A stretch of 64,000 bases of DNA from Mesorhizobium sp. M7A.F.Ca.US.008.03.1.1. Lineage in GTDB: Bacteria > Pseudomonadota > Alphaproteobacteria > Rhizobiales > Rhizobiaceae. A program made the translations under genes and the position numbers. Below, one piece after another: positions 17,701 through 24,887 of this stretch. The first letter of the stretch is position 1; every line of letters begins with the position of its first letter. The stretch is taken from the NCBI RefSeq assembly GCF_003997495.1, contig NZ_RZRU01000028.1:18353-82352 (forward strand). The letters run 5' to 3'. The notes beneath the pieces were generated by a model, which saw nothing but the letters and a program-made list of their open reading frames with translations, was not told the DNA's origin and searched no databases.

Positions 17701-18268
17701 CGGTGAAGAACAGTCCGGCCACATCAAGGAGGTCGGCTTCGAGCTTTATCAGCAGATGCTGGAGGAAGCCGTCGCCGAGGTGAAGGATTCCGGCGAAGTG
17801 CAGGATGGCGGCTGGTCGCCGCAGATCGCCGTCGGCACGGCGGTGATGATCCCGGAAAGCTATGTGCCCGACTTGCAGCTCAGGCTGGCGCTCTACCGCC
17901 GTCTCGGCGATCTCGAAAACACCGAGGAAATCGATGCTTTCGGCGCCGAGCTGATCGACCGCTTCGGCCCGCTGCCGGAGGAGGTCAAGCATCTGCTCAA
18001 GATCGTCTTCATCAAGGCGCTCTGCCGCAAGGCCAATGTCGAAAAACTCGACGCCGGGCCGAAGGGTGTCGTCATTCATTTCCGCAAGCGCGAATTCTCC
18101 AACCCGGTCGGGCTGGTCCGGTTCATCGGCGAGCAGGGCTCGCTGGCCAAGATCCGGCCGGACCACAGCGTCGTGTTCGTGCGCGACTGGCCCACAGCCG
18201 AGAAGCGGCTGGCGGGCTCCGCGGTCGTCATGACCCAGCTGGCGCGGCTGGTGGAGAAGGCGGCTTAG
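14771..18268 (+). CDS. mfd: Transcription-repair coupling factor Mfd
   Basis: Removes RNA polymerase stalled at DNA lesions and recruits UvrA. 1165 aa, the usual length. The order is: a UvrB-like N-terminal region (1-about 350), an RNA-polymerase-interaction Tudor-like domain (around 500, GDIVVHADHGIGRFIGL), RecG-like helicase motors with Walker A GDVGFGKTE at about 647 and DEEQ at about 746, motif VI QLRGRVGRS, and the C-terminal TRCF domain. recG and mfd share homologous motors but face apart here with sdhE between them. Confidence 0.97.
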   Translation: MSLIPTIGLPKGRAGQFIVDGVADGYEAFALVQAALEIAPDKPVLFVARDGQRLPAIIEALSFAAPGLPVLELPAWDCLPYDRVSPGSDAAAKRLDALTAMIALAKKPHRAVILTTANALLQRIPPSELVEAQTFHARPGNQIDMNVLVSRLETSGFERVPTVRGIGEFAVRGGILDLFAPGWTEALRLDFFGDTLESIRVFDAATQRTTGQRKSMALQAMSEVALTPETISRFRRSYIEAFGAPQRDDGLYAAVSEGRRFAGMEHWLPFFYERLETVFDYLPDTPVIFDHLAHEALAERHTLILDHYEARRKQADGALKDAVPYKPVPPDLLYLSPENLIASLGPREAIDFTPFDAPDVGAKKVYHAGSRHGRSFVEERADPNANVFDVVVKHIADERAARRRVVIAGWTDGSLDRLGQILAEHHLGNLKQVATLAEAEKLEPGQAALAVLPLESGFETEKLVVVAEQDILGDRLIRRSKRKKRPSDFIAEASALSAGDIVVHADHGIGRFIGLRTIEAVGAPHDCLEIHYAGDDRLFLPVENIELLSRYGSDTAEATLDKLGGGAWQSRKARLKKRLLDMAGQLIRIAAERQMRSAPPLVPAEGLYGEFAARFPYEETDDQQTAIDSVRDDLAAGKPMDRLICGDVGFGKTEVALRAAFIAAMEGFQVAVVVPTTLLSRQHFKTFSQRFSGLPIRVAQASRLVGAKELAETKKGIAEGQVDIVIGTHALLGSAISFKNLGLLIIDEEQHFGVKHKERLKDLKTDVHVLTLSATPIPRTLQLALTGVRELSLIATPPVDRMAVRTFISPFDPLVIRETLLRERYRGGHSFYVVPRISDLAEIYDFLRESVPELKVAVAHGQMPPGELDDIMNAFYDGQYDVLLSTTIVESGLDIPTANTLIIHRADMFGLSQLYQLRGRVGRSKVRAYALFTLPANRKLTDTAERRLKVLQSLDTLGAGFQLASHDLDIRGAGNLLGEEQSGHIKEVGFELYQQMLEEAVAEVKDSGEVQDGGWSPQIAVGTAVMIPESYVPDLQLRLALYRRLGDLENTEEIDAFGAELIDRFGPLPEEVKHLLKIVFIKALCRKANVEKLDAGPKGVVIHFRKREFSNPVGLVRFIGEQGSLAKIRPDHSVVFVRDWPTAEKRLAGSAVVMTQLARLVEKAA

Positions 18269-18402
18269 AGCAGCCGGCACATTCGCCAGCGCTTGAATTC
18301 CGGTCTAGAATAGGAAATCGGCTTCGTGTATGGAGCCGCGATCCCCATTAGGGGGTGGGAATGGCGGAGTGTAGGCCGCTGGAAAGAGCGTTGGGTGCAG
18401 CG

Positions 18403-19776
18403 ATGACGAAATGGTCGCCGAATTCGTGGAGAGCAATGCCGATCAAGCAGGTTCCTGCCTATCCGGACCTTGCCGCGCTGAAGAACACGGAAGCCCAGCT
18501 CGCCACCTTTCCGCCGCTGGTTTTTGCCGGCGAGGCGCGCAAGCTGAAGAAGCAGCTCGCTTCTGTCGCTGCCGGTGATGCATTCCTCCTCCAGGGCGGC
18601 GATTGCGCCGAGAGCTTTGCCGAGCATGGCGCGGACAACATCCGCGACTTCTTCCGCGTCTTCCTGCAGATGTCGGTGGTGCTCACCTTCGCCGGCGCGC
18701 AGCCGGTGGTGAAGGTCGGCCGCGTTGCCGGCCAGTTTGCCAAGCCGCGCTCATCCGACAACGAGACCAAGGGCGAGGTGACGCTGCCCAGCTACCGCGG
18801 CGACATCATCAACGGCATCGAATTCGACCCGAAGTCGCGCATTCCGGATCCTGCCCGCCAGGAAATGGCGTACCGCCAGTCGGCGGCGACGCTCAACCTT
18901 CTGCGCGCCTTCGCGCAAGGCGGTTATGCCAGCCTGGAGAATGTGCACCGCTGGATGCTCGGCTTCGTGTCCGACAGCCCACAGGGCGAGAAATACGAGT
19001 CTCTTGCCAACCGCATCACCGAGACGATGGACTTCATGAAGGCCGTCGGCATTACCTCGGAAACCAACTACGCGCTGCGCGAGACCGATTTCTACACCAG
19101 CCACGAGGCGCTGCTGCTCGGCTACGAGGAGGCGCTGACCCGCGTCGATTCGACCTCCGGCGACTGGTACGCCACCTCGGGCCACATGATCTGGATCGGC
19201 GACCGGACCCGCCAGCCCGACCATGCGCATGTCGAATATTGCCGTGGGATCAAGAACCCGCTGGGGCTGAAATGCGGTCCGTCGCTGACGCCTGACGGGT
19301 TGCTGGAGCTGATCGACCTGCTCAACCCCGAAAACGAGCCGGGCCGGCTGACGCTGATTGCACGTTTCGGTTCCGACAAGGTCGCCGACCATCTGCCGAA
19401 GCTGGTGCGCGCGGTGCAGAAGGAAGGCCGCAGCGTGGTGTGGTCGTCGGACCCGATGCACGGCAACACGATCGAGGCCGCCGGTTACAAGACGCGGCCG
19501 TTCGACCGCATCCTCAAGGAGGTGCAAACCTTCTTCGAGGTGCACCGCGCCGAAGGCACCCATCCGGGCGGCATCCATGTCGAGATGACCGGCAAGAACG
19601 TCACCGAATGCACCGGTGGCGCGCGCGCCATCACCGCCGAGGAGTTGCAGGACCGCTACCACACGCATTGCGACCCGCGCCTCAATGCCGACCAGGCGAT
19701 CGAATTGGCCTTCCTGGTCTCGGATCTGTTGAAGAAGAGCCACCCGGTACAGCACAAGCAGGCGGTCAACGGCTGA
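18403..19776 (+). CDS. 3-Deoxy-7-phosphoheptulonate (DAHP) synthase, class II
   Basis: First step of the shikimate pathway: PEP plus erythrose-4-P gives DAHP. 457 aa of the plant/Mycobacterium-like class II family (PF01474), not the E. coli AroFGH type. Key segments are LLQGGDCAESF, VAGQFAKPR (phosphate/PEP contact), ETDFYTSHEALLLGYEEALTR, and CGPSLTPDGLLELIDLLNP, with VVWSSDPMHGNT towards the end. The start MTKWSPNSWRAMPIKQVPAYPD fits the alphaproteobacterial consensus; an in-frame ATG at 18361 further upstream was rejected. No Trp- or Phe-rich leader peptide was found in the 134 bp ahead. A good terminator follows at 19803. Confidence 0.95.
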   Translation: MTKWSPNSWRAMPIKQVPAYPDLAALKNTEAQLATFPPLVFAGEARKLKKQLASVAAGDAFLLQGGDCAESFAEHGADNIRDFFRVFLQMSVVLTFAGAQPVVKVGRVAGQFAKPRSSDNETKGEVTLPSYRGDIINGIEFDPKSRIPDPARQEMAYRQSAATLNLLRAFAQGGYASLENVHRWMLGFVSDSPQGEKYESLANRITETMDFMKAVGITSETNYALRETDFYTSHEALLLGYEEALTRVDSTSGDWYATSGHMIWIGDRTRQPDHAHVEYCRGIKNPLGLKCGPSLTPDGLLELIDLLNPENEPGRLTLIARFGSDKVADHLPKLVRAVQKEGRSVVWSSDPMHGNTIEAAGYKTRPFDRILKEVQTFFEVHRAEGTHPGGIHVEMTGKNVTECTGGARAITAEELQDRYHTHCDPRLNADQAIELAFLVSDLLKKSHPVQHKQAVNG

Positions 19777-19802
19777 TTTTCGCAGTCCGAATAAGATCCA
19801 TG

Positions 19803-19833
19803 AAAGGGCGTCCGAGAAATCGGGCGCCTTTTA
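19803..19833 (+). terminator. Rho-independent terminator of the DAHP synthase gene
   Basis: A 13-bp stem with G-U wobbles (AAAGGGCGTCCGA and TCGGGCGCCTTTT) closes a GAAA tetraloop 27 nt after the stop codon and ends in a T-run. It is one of only a few convincing intrinsic terminators in the window. Confidence 0.85.
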
Positions 19834-19896
19834 TGTCTGCGCTAGTCTGGTGTTCCCTGCACGAGCCAGCAGGCGGGGAGGCAAGAGCCGAAACTG

Positions 19897-20967
19897 TCAG
19901 TCCTTCTTGTAGAGCAACCAGCTCTTGCCGGCCCGGCCTGCCATCGTCGAGTGCTTGGTGACCCGGTTGCGGCCACTGACCTTTGAGCGATAGAGCGCCC
20001 GGTCGGCCTTGGTGTAGAGATCTTCGGGTCCTTCGGCTTCGGACGCCATGCAGATACCCATCGAGACGGTGACGGTGCCGTAATTCGTGCCGGTCTGGCT
20101 GCTGGTGAACGGCGTCTGCTCGATCAGGGCGCGAATGCGCTCCGCAACGTCATAGGTGGCGTCCTCGCTGGCGCCCTCGATGATCAGCGCGAACTCCTCG
20201 CCGCCGGTGCGAGCGACGAACATGTCGCCGCGAATGCTGGTCTGGAAGATATCGGCGATGCTCTGGATGATCTTGTCGCCGACCGGGTGGCCATAGCGGT
20301 CGTTGATGTCCTTGAAACGGTCGATGTCGGCAAGGACCAGGGCGTTGAACAGGATACCCCTGTTGCTGTTGTAGATCCTGGTGATTTCCTTGTCGAAGGC
20401 GCGGCGATTCCAGATATGGGTCAAGGGATCGGTGTCGGCCAGCCGCTTGTACTCCTCGAGCTTCGATTTGACGCTCTCGAGTTCGGCCGTCTTGTCGCTG
20501 AGCGTCGAGGCCACCTGCCGGCCGTGATCGATCGTCGAATTGGTGGCAGCCGCCATGGCGTTGGCGATCTTGTGCAAGAGATCCTGAGAGAGAAGGCTGC
20601 GGCCGCTGAGGCCGCTCGATGTCTCATCGAGGACCCTGCCGTATTTCTCGATGTGGCTGCGCTCGCTCCGCAGCAGCGAAGCAACCTCCTCGAGCTCCCT
20701 GGCAATGACGTCTCGGGCATGCTCGACGATTCCAGGACCGTGGTTGTGGGCAAAGAAAGTGCGCCCGATCTGATCCAGTTCATCCTGTGTCGGCCGGCTG
20801 CTCAGCGAGACGACGGCCAGGCTGAGTTCGCGATTGGTGCCGCTCAGGGCCTCATAGAAGATCTCGTAATTGCGCGGCAGCCCGAGCACGCCCAACTGGC
20901 GCATTGTCGCGACAACAGTGGCTGCAATGTCGGTGCTTCGTTCGGTCGGGACAGCTGCCGGCTGCAT
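19897..20967 (-). CDS. Diguanylate cyclase (GGEEF)
   Basis: Predicted to make cyclic di-GMP from two GTP. 356 aa, no transmembrane helix. The N-terminal half (to about 190) has the helical sensory-type region typical of Rhizobiales GGDEF proteins (NYEIFYEALSGTNRELSLAV). A coiled linker leads into the GGDEF domain (TDPLTHIWNRRAFD onwards). The active motif is RTGGEEF, a permitted variant of GGDEF, so catalysis is plausible. Five residues upstream the product-inhibition site reads RGDM instead of RxxD, so feedback inhibition may be lost. The ATG at 20967 follows GAGGGGAA at good spacing; the open frame upstream has no ribosome site. Confidence 0.88.
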   Translation of the reverse strand: MQPAAVPTERSTDIAATVVATMRQLGVLGLPRNYEIFYEALSGTNRELSLAVVSLSSRPTQDELDQIGRTFFAHNHGPGIVEHARDVIARELEEVASLLRSERSHIEKYGRVLDETSSGLSGRSLLSQDLLHKIANAMAAATNSTIDHGRQVASTLSDKTAELESVKSKLEEYKRLADTDPLTHIWNRRAFDKEITRIYNSNRGILFNALVLADIDRFKDINDRYGHPVGDKIIQSIADIFQTSIRGDMFVARTGGEEFALIIEGASEDATYDVAERIRALIEQTPFTSSQTGTNYGTVTVSMGICMASEAEGPEDLYTKADRALYRSKVSGRNRVTKHSTMAGRAGKSWLLYKKD

Positions 20968-20994
20968 CTTGGTTCTTCCCCTCGGATCCTCCGC

Positions 20995-21010
20995 GGAATT
21001 CGCGAATTCC
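20995..21010. promoter_or_regulatory. 16-bp perfect palindrome upstream of the GGDEF gene
   Basis: GGAATTCGCGAATTCC, symmetric without a spacer, ends 28 bp before the start codon of the diguanylate cyclase. In DNA it could be an operator. As RNA it would lie in the 5' leader. No regulator is adjacent. Confidence 0.35.
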
Positions 21011-21376
21011 CTTTGTCGCCGAGCCCTGGGGAATGCGACCGACACCTCGGAATAACTTGCGAAGGGATGCGTCCCCACCCACGGCCTTCGCTTGCAGATG
21101 ACCATAAATGCGCTGTCGCTAAAGTTTCCTTAACTGACAGAGGTTCGGCGGGTTTTCTCTGTCTGCGGGCTGTAGGAGCTCTAATCCGCGCGTCCAACAG
21201 TTGGAAATAACGCCGGTGCGGAGGCTTGAATTCGCGATTCGCGCATCGCGCTCTTGAAAATGAAACCGAATTTCGGATTCTCCACGCCAGTACATGTCGC
21301 ATTTGCTTGCGTGCGTGCGCCGCAAAGCTGGAATCCTGAAGGCGATACCAGGCACTTTTCTTCAAGGAGGATCGAC

Positions 21377-21793
21377 GTGAGTGATGGTCACCAGGGATCG
21401 TGTCTGTGCGGAGCGGTCCGCTTCAGAACGAACGGAGCGCTGCGTGGCGTCGTCTATTGTCATTGCTCGCAATGCCGCAAGCAGAGCGGACATTTCTATG
21501 CCGCGACCAATGTTGCCAACGCCGACATCGTGATCGAAGGCGTGGAAAGTATCACCTGGTACGAAGCCTCCACCTTCGCCAGGCGTGGGTTCTGCAAGGC
21601 ATGCGGGTCGGTGCTGTTCTGGAAGCCGCGAGACCAGGACTACGTTTCAGTCATGGCGGGATCGTTCGACAAGCCGACAAGCCTCGAGGGGGAATGCCAT
21701 ATCTTTGTCGGTGACAAGGGCGACTATTATTCGATCGACGACGGGCTGCCACAGTTTGAAAAGTCGACACCGTCCATACCGGTTGCTGAATGA
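21377..21793 (+). CDS. GFA-family (glutathione-dependent formaldehyde-activating enzyme-like) zinc protein
   Basis: 138 aa of the GFA/CENP-V fold (PF04828). Zinc-binding cysteines are in family order: GSCLCGAVRF at the N-terminus, CHCSQCRKQSG in the middle and CKACGSVLFW in the second half. The archetype binds S-hydroxymethylglutathione, but most GFA proteins have no proven substrate. The start is GTG at 21377 with a textbook AAGGAGG six bases upstream; a longer ATG-started frame was rejected. It stands alone and runs in the same direction as dgkA. Confidence 0.87.
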   Translation: MSDGHQGSCLCGAVRFRTNGALRGVVYCHCSQCRKQSGHFYAATNVANADIVIEGVESITWYEASTFARRGFCKACGSVLFWKPRDQDYVSVMAGSFDKPTSLEGECHIFVGDKGDYYSIDDGLPQFEKSTPSIPVAE

Positions 21794-21874
21794 ATCTTGG
21801 ACAAGTCACCTTATTCCATTGATCTGGCCAGCCATTGCATTATCCCGTGCCGGTGATTCGCAAAGGGGTTTGGC

Positions 21875-22234
21875 ATGCAGCGGCTGATCGACGCTTTTTT
21901 CAATTCGGTGCGGGCGTTTCGCAAGCTTGCCGCCAGCGAGAAGGCTTTCCAGCAGGAACTGACGCTGCTTGCGCTGGCACTGCCGCTCGGCTGGTTCGTT
22001 TCGATCTCGTGGCGCGGTTATGCCTTGCTGATCGGCGCGGTGCTGCTCTTGATCATGGTCGAGGTGCTTAACACCGGCATCGAGGCGGCATGCGACGCTT
22101 TCAGCCGCGAGTTCAATGTCGATATCCAGCTGGCCAAGGACTGCGGTTCGCTGGCGGTGCTGATTTCGGTGCTCATCGTTGCCGGCGTCTGGGGCATCGC
22201 CATTATCGAGCGGATTACGGGACTACCGATCTAG
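21875..22234 (+). CDS. dgkA: Diacylglycerol kinase (DgkA family)
   Basis: 119-aa integral membrane kinase that phosphorylates diacylglycerol with ATP, recycling lipid left over from osmoregulated glucan or LPS modification. It has three transmembrane helices and the family core motif VEVLNTGIEAACD (E-x-x-N-(S/T)-x-I-E). The Asp/Lys of QLAKDCGSLAVLIS correspond to the conserved RAKDxGSAAV helix. The N-terminal amphipathic helix is as in E. coli DgkA. The ATG has AAAGGGG upstream. Confidence 0.93.
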   Translation: MQRLIDAFFNSVRAFRKLAASEKAFQQELTLLALALPLGWFVSISWRGYALLIGAVLLLIMVEVLNTGIEAACDAFSREFNVDIQLAKDCGSLAVLISVLIVAGVWGIAIIERITGLPI

Positions 22235-22274
22235 CCTTTCGATCCCTACATGCCAGTCACCAAAGGAGACTGTC

Positions 22275-22862
22275 ATGGCCGAGGCCGCCAATTTTCTGCT
22301 TCTCGATCGCAAGAGCCTGCCGGACGATCTGCGCTGGCTCGTCGAAAGATACCCGCGTGAAAACTGGCAGGACCATGCCAATGTCCACGGCATCGCAAAT
22401 ATATGGCTGCAGCGGCATGACATGTTCCGCGAACTTGGCGGCATGCTGGCCAACGGCATTGGCGACTACCGTGAGGGACGGCTGACGGCGCCTGATTTCG
22501 CGCGCTGGTTCGCGCCGCGCCTCAATCATTTTCTAGGCAATCTCGACGGTCACCACAATGTCGAGGATTATCACTATTTTCCGGTCTTCGCCAAGGCCGA
22601 GCCCCGTTTGAAGCGCGGCTTCGAGATTCTCGATACCGACCATCACACCATTCATGAAGGGCTGGAGCGCAATGCCGAGGCGGCCAATGCGTTCATCAAG
22701 ACGCTTCAGGAGAGCGAAGACAGGCAGCGCTTTGCCGCCGACGCCTATGCCGACGAAAACAGCCGGCTGATCCTCATGCTGACAAGGCATCTTGCCGACG
22801 AGGAAGACCTGATCATCCCGCTTATCCTCGATCGGGGGGATCAGGCGCTCGGCGTGGATTGA
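22275..22862 (+). CDS. Hemerythrin-like (HHE) domain protein
   Basis: 195-aa cytoplasmic protein with a predicted four-helix di-iron fold. Candidate metal ligands are H and E in HFLGNLDGHHNVEDYHYFP, DTDHHTIHEGLE and the HLADEEDLIIPLI motif. Bacterial HHE proteins bind O2 or NO or protect against nitrosative and oxidative stress; the specific role here is unknown. The ATG at 22275 is set by AAAGGAG at 22262-22268. It lies 40 nt after dgkA and is probably cotranscribed, and it is convergent with dedA with 3 nt between the stops. Confidence 0.85.
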   Translation: MAEAANFLLLDRKSLPDDLRWLVERYPRENWQDHANVHGIANIWLQRHDMFRELGGMLANGIGDYREGRLTAPDFARWFAPRLNHFLGNLDGHHNVEDYHYFPVFAKAEPRLKRGFEILDTDHHTIHEGLERNAEAANAFIKTLQESEDRQRFAADAYADENSRLILMLTRHLADEEDLIIPLILDRGDQALGVD

Positions 22863-22865
22863 CGA

Positions 22866-23453
22866 TCAGCCTTCCCTGGCGCGTTCCTTCCTGGCGATGT
22901 GACGGGCGACGAGCCATGCCAGAACGGCCACGGTCAGGCCGATGCCAAGCCCGATCAGCAACCGTTCGTGATGCATCAAAGCCTGGCCGATGAAATGCTC
23001 TGCGCCAAGTCCAAAGACATAACCGATCGTACCGAACAGCACCGCCCAGACCGCCGATGAAAGCGCGTTGAGGATGACGAAGCGCGGCGCAGGGATATTG
23101 GAAAGCCCGGCCGCAATGCCGCCGACGAGACGCATGCCGTAGATATAGCGGTTGGACAGCACGAAAATGTCGGGATGGGTATTGAGCAGGCGAAAGGCGC
23201 GGCGAAAGCCGGGCCGTTTGCGCAATCTGACGACATAGGGATGGTCGGCAAAGCTTCGTCCGAGGATGAAGAAGAAAGTATCGCCGACGAAGGCGCCGAG
23301 CGCGGCCGCCAGGACGGCGTGCCACAGCACAAAGACCTGCTGGTGGGCAAAGAAACCGCCAAGAATGGCAGCACTTTCGCCTTCCGCGAGGCAACCGACA
23401 AAGAGGGCTAGCAGTCCATACTGTTCGATGAAATGATGGATAGCCTGCGTCAT
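22866..23453 (-). CDS. DedA family membrane protein
   Basis: 195-aa inner-membrane protein of the DedA/VTT (SNARE-associated) superfamily (PF09335), which includes undecaprenyl-phosphate and phospholipid translocases. Family marks are the acidic GCLAEGESAAILGGFFAHQ segment near the N-terminus, GDTFFFILGR, and the essential-arginine motif NRYIYGMRLVGGIAAGLS. The start at 23453 (MTQAIHHFIEQYG) overlaps the stop of the DUF1003 gene as ATGA, so the pair is translationally coupled. Confidence 0.92.
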   Translation of the reverse strand: MTQAIHHFIEQYGLLALFVGCLAEGESAAILGGFFAHQQVFVLWHAVLAAALGAFVGDTFFFILGRSFADHPYVVRLRKRPGFRRAFRLLNTHPDIFVLSNRYIYGMRLVGGIAAGLSNIPAPRFVILNALSSAVWAVLFGTIGYVFGLGAEHFIGQALMHHERLLIGLGIGLTVAVLAWLVARHIARKERAREG

Positions 23454-24013
23454 GAGGGTTGGGTCTGGGGGGTGAGCCGTTCGTCGATCCGCTTCAGCTG
23501 TTCGGCTATCTGCGCGATCTCGTCGCGCATGCCGATGATCTGGCTGTGGCGCAGCTCGTCCAGCTTTTCGTGCAGCGCCATGATCTCGATCTCGGCCTTC
23601 AAATTGACCTCGTAGTCGTGGGCGGCATCGATGCGGTCGCGCGCCGCCTGGCGGTTCTGCGACATCATGATCACCGGCGCCTGCAAGGCGGCGATCATCG
23701 AGAGCACGAGGTTGAGGAAGATGAAAGGGTAGGGGTCGAACGAATCTCGCCCCAGCAGCCACCAATTGGCGCCGATCCAGAGGATGAGGAAGGCGATGAA
23801 GGACAGGATGAAGGTCCACGAACCGCCGACGCGCGCAATGGCATCGGCGATACGGTCGCCCGCGCCCTGAAGCCCGGCGAGATTGTCATTGATGTCCTGC
23901 GATATGGGCTTGCGGTCGACGGTACTCTGAAGCACCCGCCTCTCAAGTTCGCTCAAATTCTCCGGGTTTCGCCTCAGCCAGCGATTGGCCAGTTCGGGCA
24001 CGGTCTTGTTCAT
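23450..24013 (-). CDS. DUF1003 family membrane protein
   Basis: 187 aa (PF06210). Two closely spaced transmembrane helices (GGSWTFILSFIAFLILWIGANWW and PFIFLNLVLSMIAALQAPVIMM, each interrupted by polar residues) are followed by the family motif SQNRQAARDRIDAAHDYEVNLKAE and a long C-terminal coiled coil (to RIDERLTPQTQPS). Function is unknown; some relatives are annotated as cyclic-nucleotide or metal-ion related without proof. The ATG at 24013 has GGAG seven bases upstream. Coupled to dedA by ATGA. Confidence 0.88.
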   Translation of the reverse strand: MNKTVPELANRWLRRNPENLSELERRVLQSTVDRKPISQDINDNLAGLQGAGDRIADAIARVGGSWTFILSFIAFLILWIGANWWLLGRDSFDPYPFIFLNLVLSMIAALQAPVIMMSQNRQAARDRIDAAHDYEVNLKAEIEIMALHEKLDELRHSQIIGMRDEIAQIAEQLKRIDERLTPQTQPS

Positions 24014-24106
24014 GGATGTCTCCATACAAAGCATCGGCTTGGCAGCCTGGTTTCCATATAGGAAGATGCCGCTTCGTCAAAAGCACGACGTGGGGATGCA
24101 AGCAGA

Positions 24107-24823
24107 ATGCCCGATTTCGCAAAAATCCGTGCACGTGCCGCAAAACGCAAGGGTGGCGAGGAGGAACTGACGTCACTGTTGGGTCCAGCGCCTGACAATG
24201 CCGCCGTGGCCGACATTGCGGACGATCGCATTCTGTCTGTTATGGCCGAGCGCGTCTTTGCCGCCGGTTTCGTCTGGCGCGTCATCGAGCAGAAATGGCC
24301 TGGCTTCGAGGAGGCGTTTCTGCGCTTCGAGCCGAAGCGGCTGTTGTTCCAGCCCGATGATTTCTGGCACGATCTGACGGCCGACCAGCGCATCGTGCGC
24401 AACCCGCAGAAGATCAGATCCGTGCGCGACAACGCTGCCTTCGTCGAGCGCGTGTCGAAGGAATATGGCGGCTTCGGCCAATTCCTCGCCAGCTGGCCTG
24501 CTGACGACCAGGTCGGGCTGATGGCCTGGCTCGGCAAGCATGGCAGCCGGCTGGGCGGCAATACGGGCCAGTATTTCCTGCGCTGGCTGGGTTGGGATGC
24601 GTTCGTCATTTCGGGCGATATGGCCGCGGCGTTGCGCGACGCCGGCCTCGACATCGCCGAAAGCCCGACTTCGAAGAAGGACCTGGGCCAGATCCAGAGA
24701 CAAATCAACCAATGGGCAGCGGAGACGCATCTGCCGCGCCGGCATATTTCACGCATACTGGCGATGTCGATCGGCGAGAACCATTCGCCGCAAGCGCTGC
24801 GCGAATATATGGGCGACGACTAA
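24107..24823 (+). CDS. DNA-3-methyladenine glycosylase I-like protein (Tag family, no zinc snap)
   Basis: 238 aa with the Tag-family core (PF03352): GFVWRVIEQKWPGFEEAFLRF followed by ADQRIVRNPQKIRSVRDNA, corresponding to the base-binding pocket and helix-hairpin-helix side of 3-methyladenine DNA glycosylase I. Unlike E. coli Tag it contains no cysteine at all, and the N-terminal C-x-W segment is replaced by a basic helix (AKIRARAAKRK), so the Cys/His zinc snap is absent. It may be a divergent glycosylase with altered specificity. It runs in the same direction as nadE, 64 bp ahead of it. Confidence 0.8.
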   Translation: MPDFAKIRARAAKRKGGEEELTSLLGPAPDNAAVADIADDRILSVMAERVFAAGFVWRVIEQKWPGFEEAFLRFEPKRLLFQPDDFWHDLTADQRIVRNPQKIRSVRDNAAFVERVSKEYGGFGQFLASWPADDQVGLMAWLGKHGSRLGGNTGQYFLRWLGWDAFVISGDMAAALRDAGLDIAESPTSKKDLGQIQRQINQWAAETHLPRRHISRILAMSIGENHSPQALREYMGDD

Positions 24824-24887
24824 TCTCTGAAATTGGTCCAAACGAACGCCATTGCCCGGGCAAATTTGCCGCGCTAAGTCAGCAGGC

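Noticed and set aside
18269..18402. Leader-peptide attenuator ahead of DAHP synthase
   Set aside because: The short frames there contain no runs of Trp, Phe or Tyr codons and no paired stem set.
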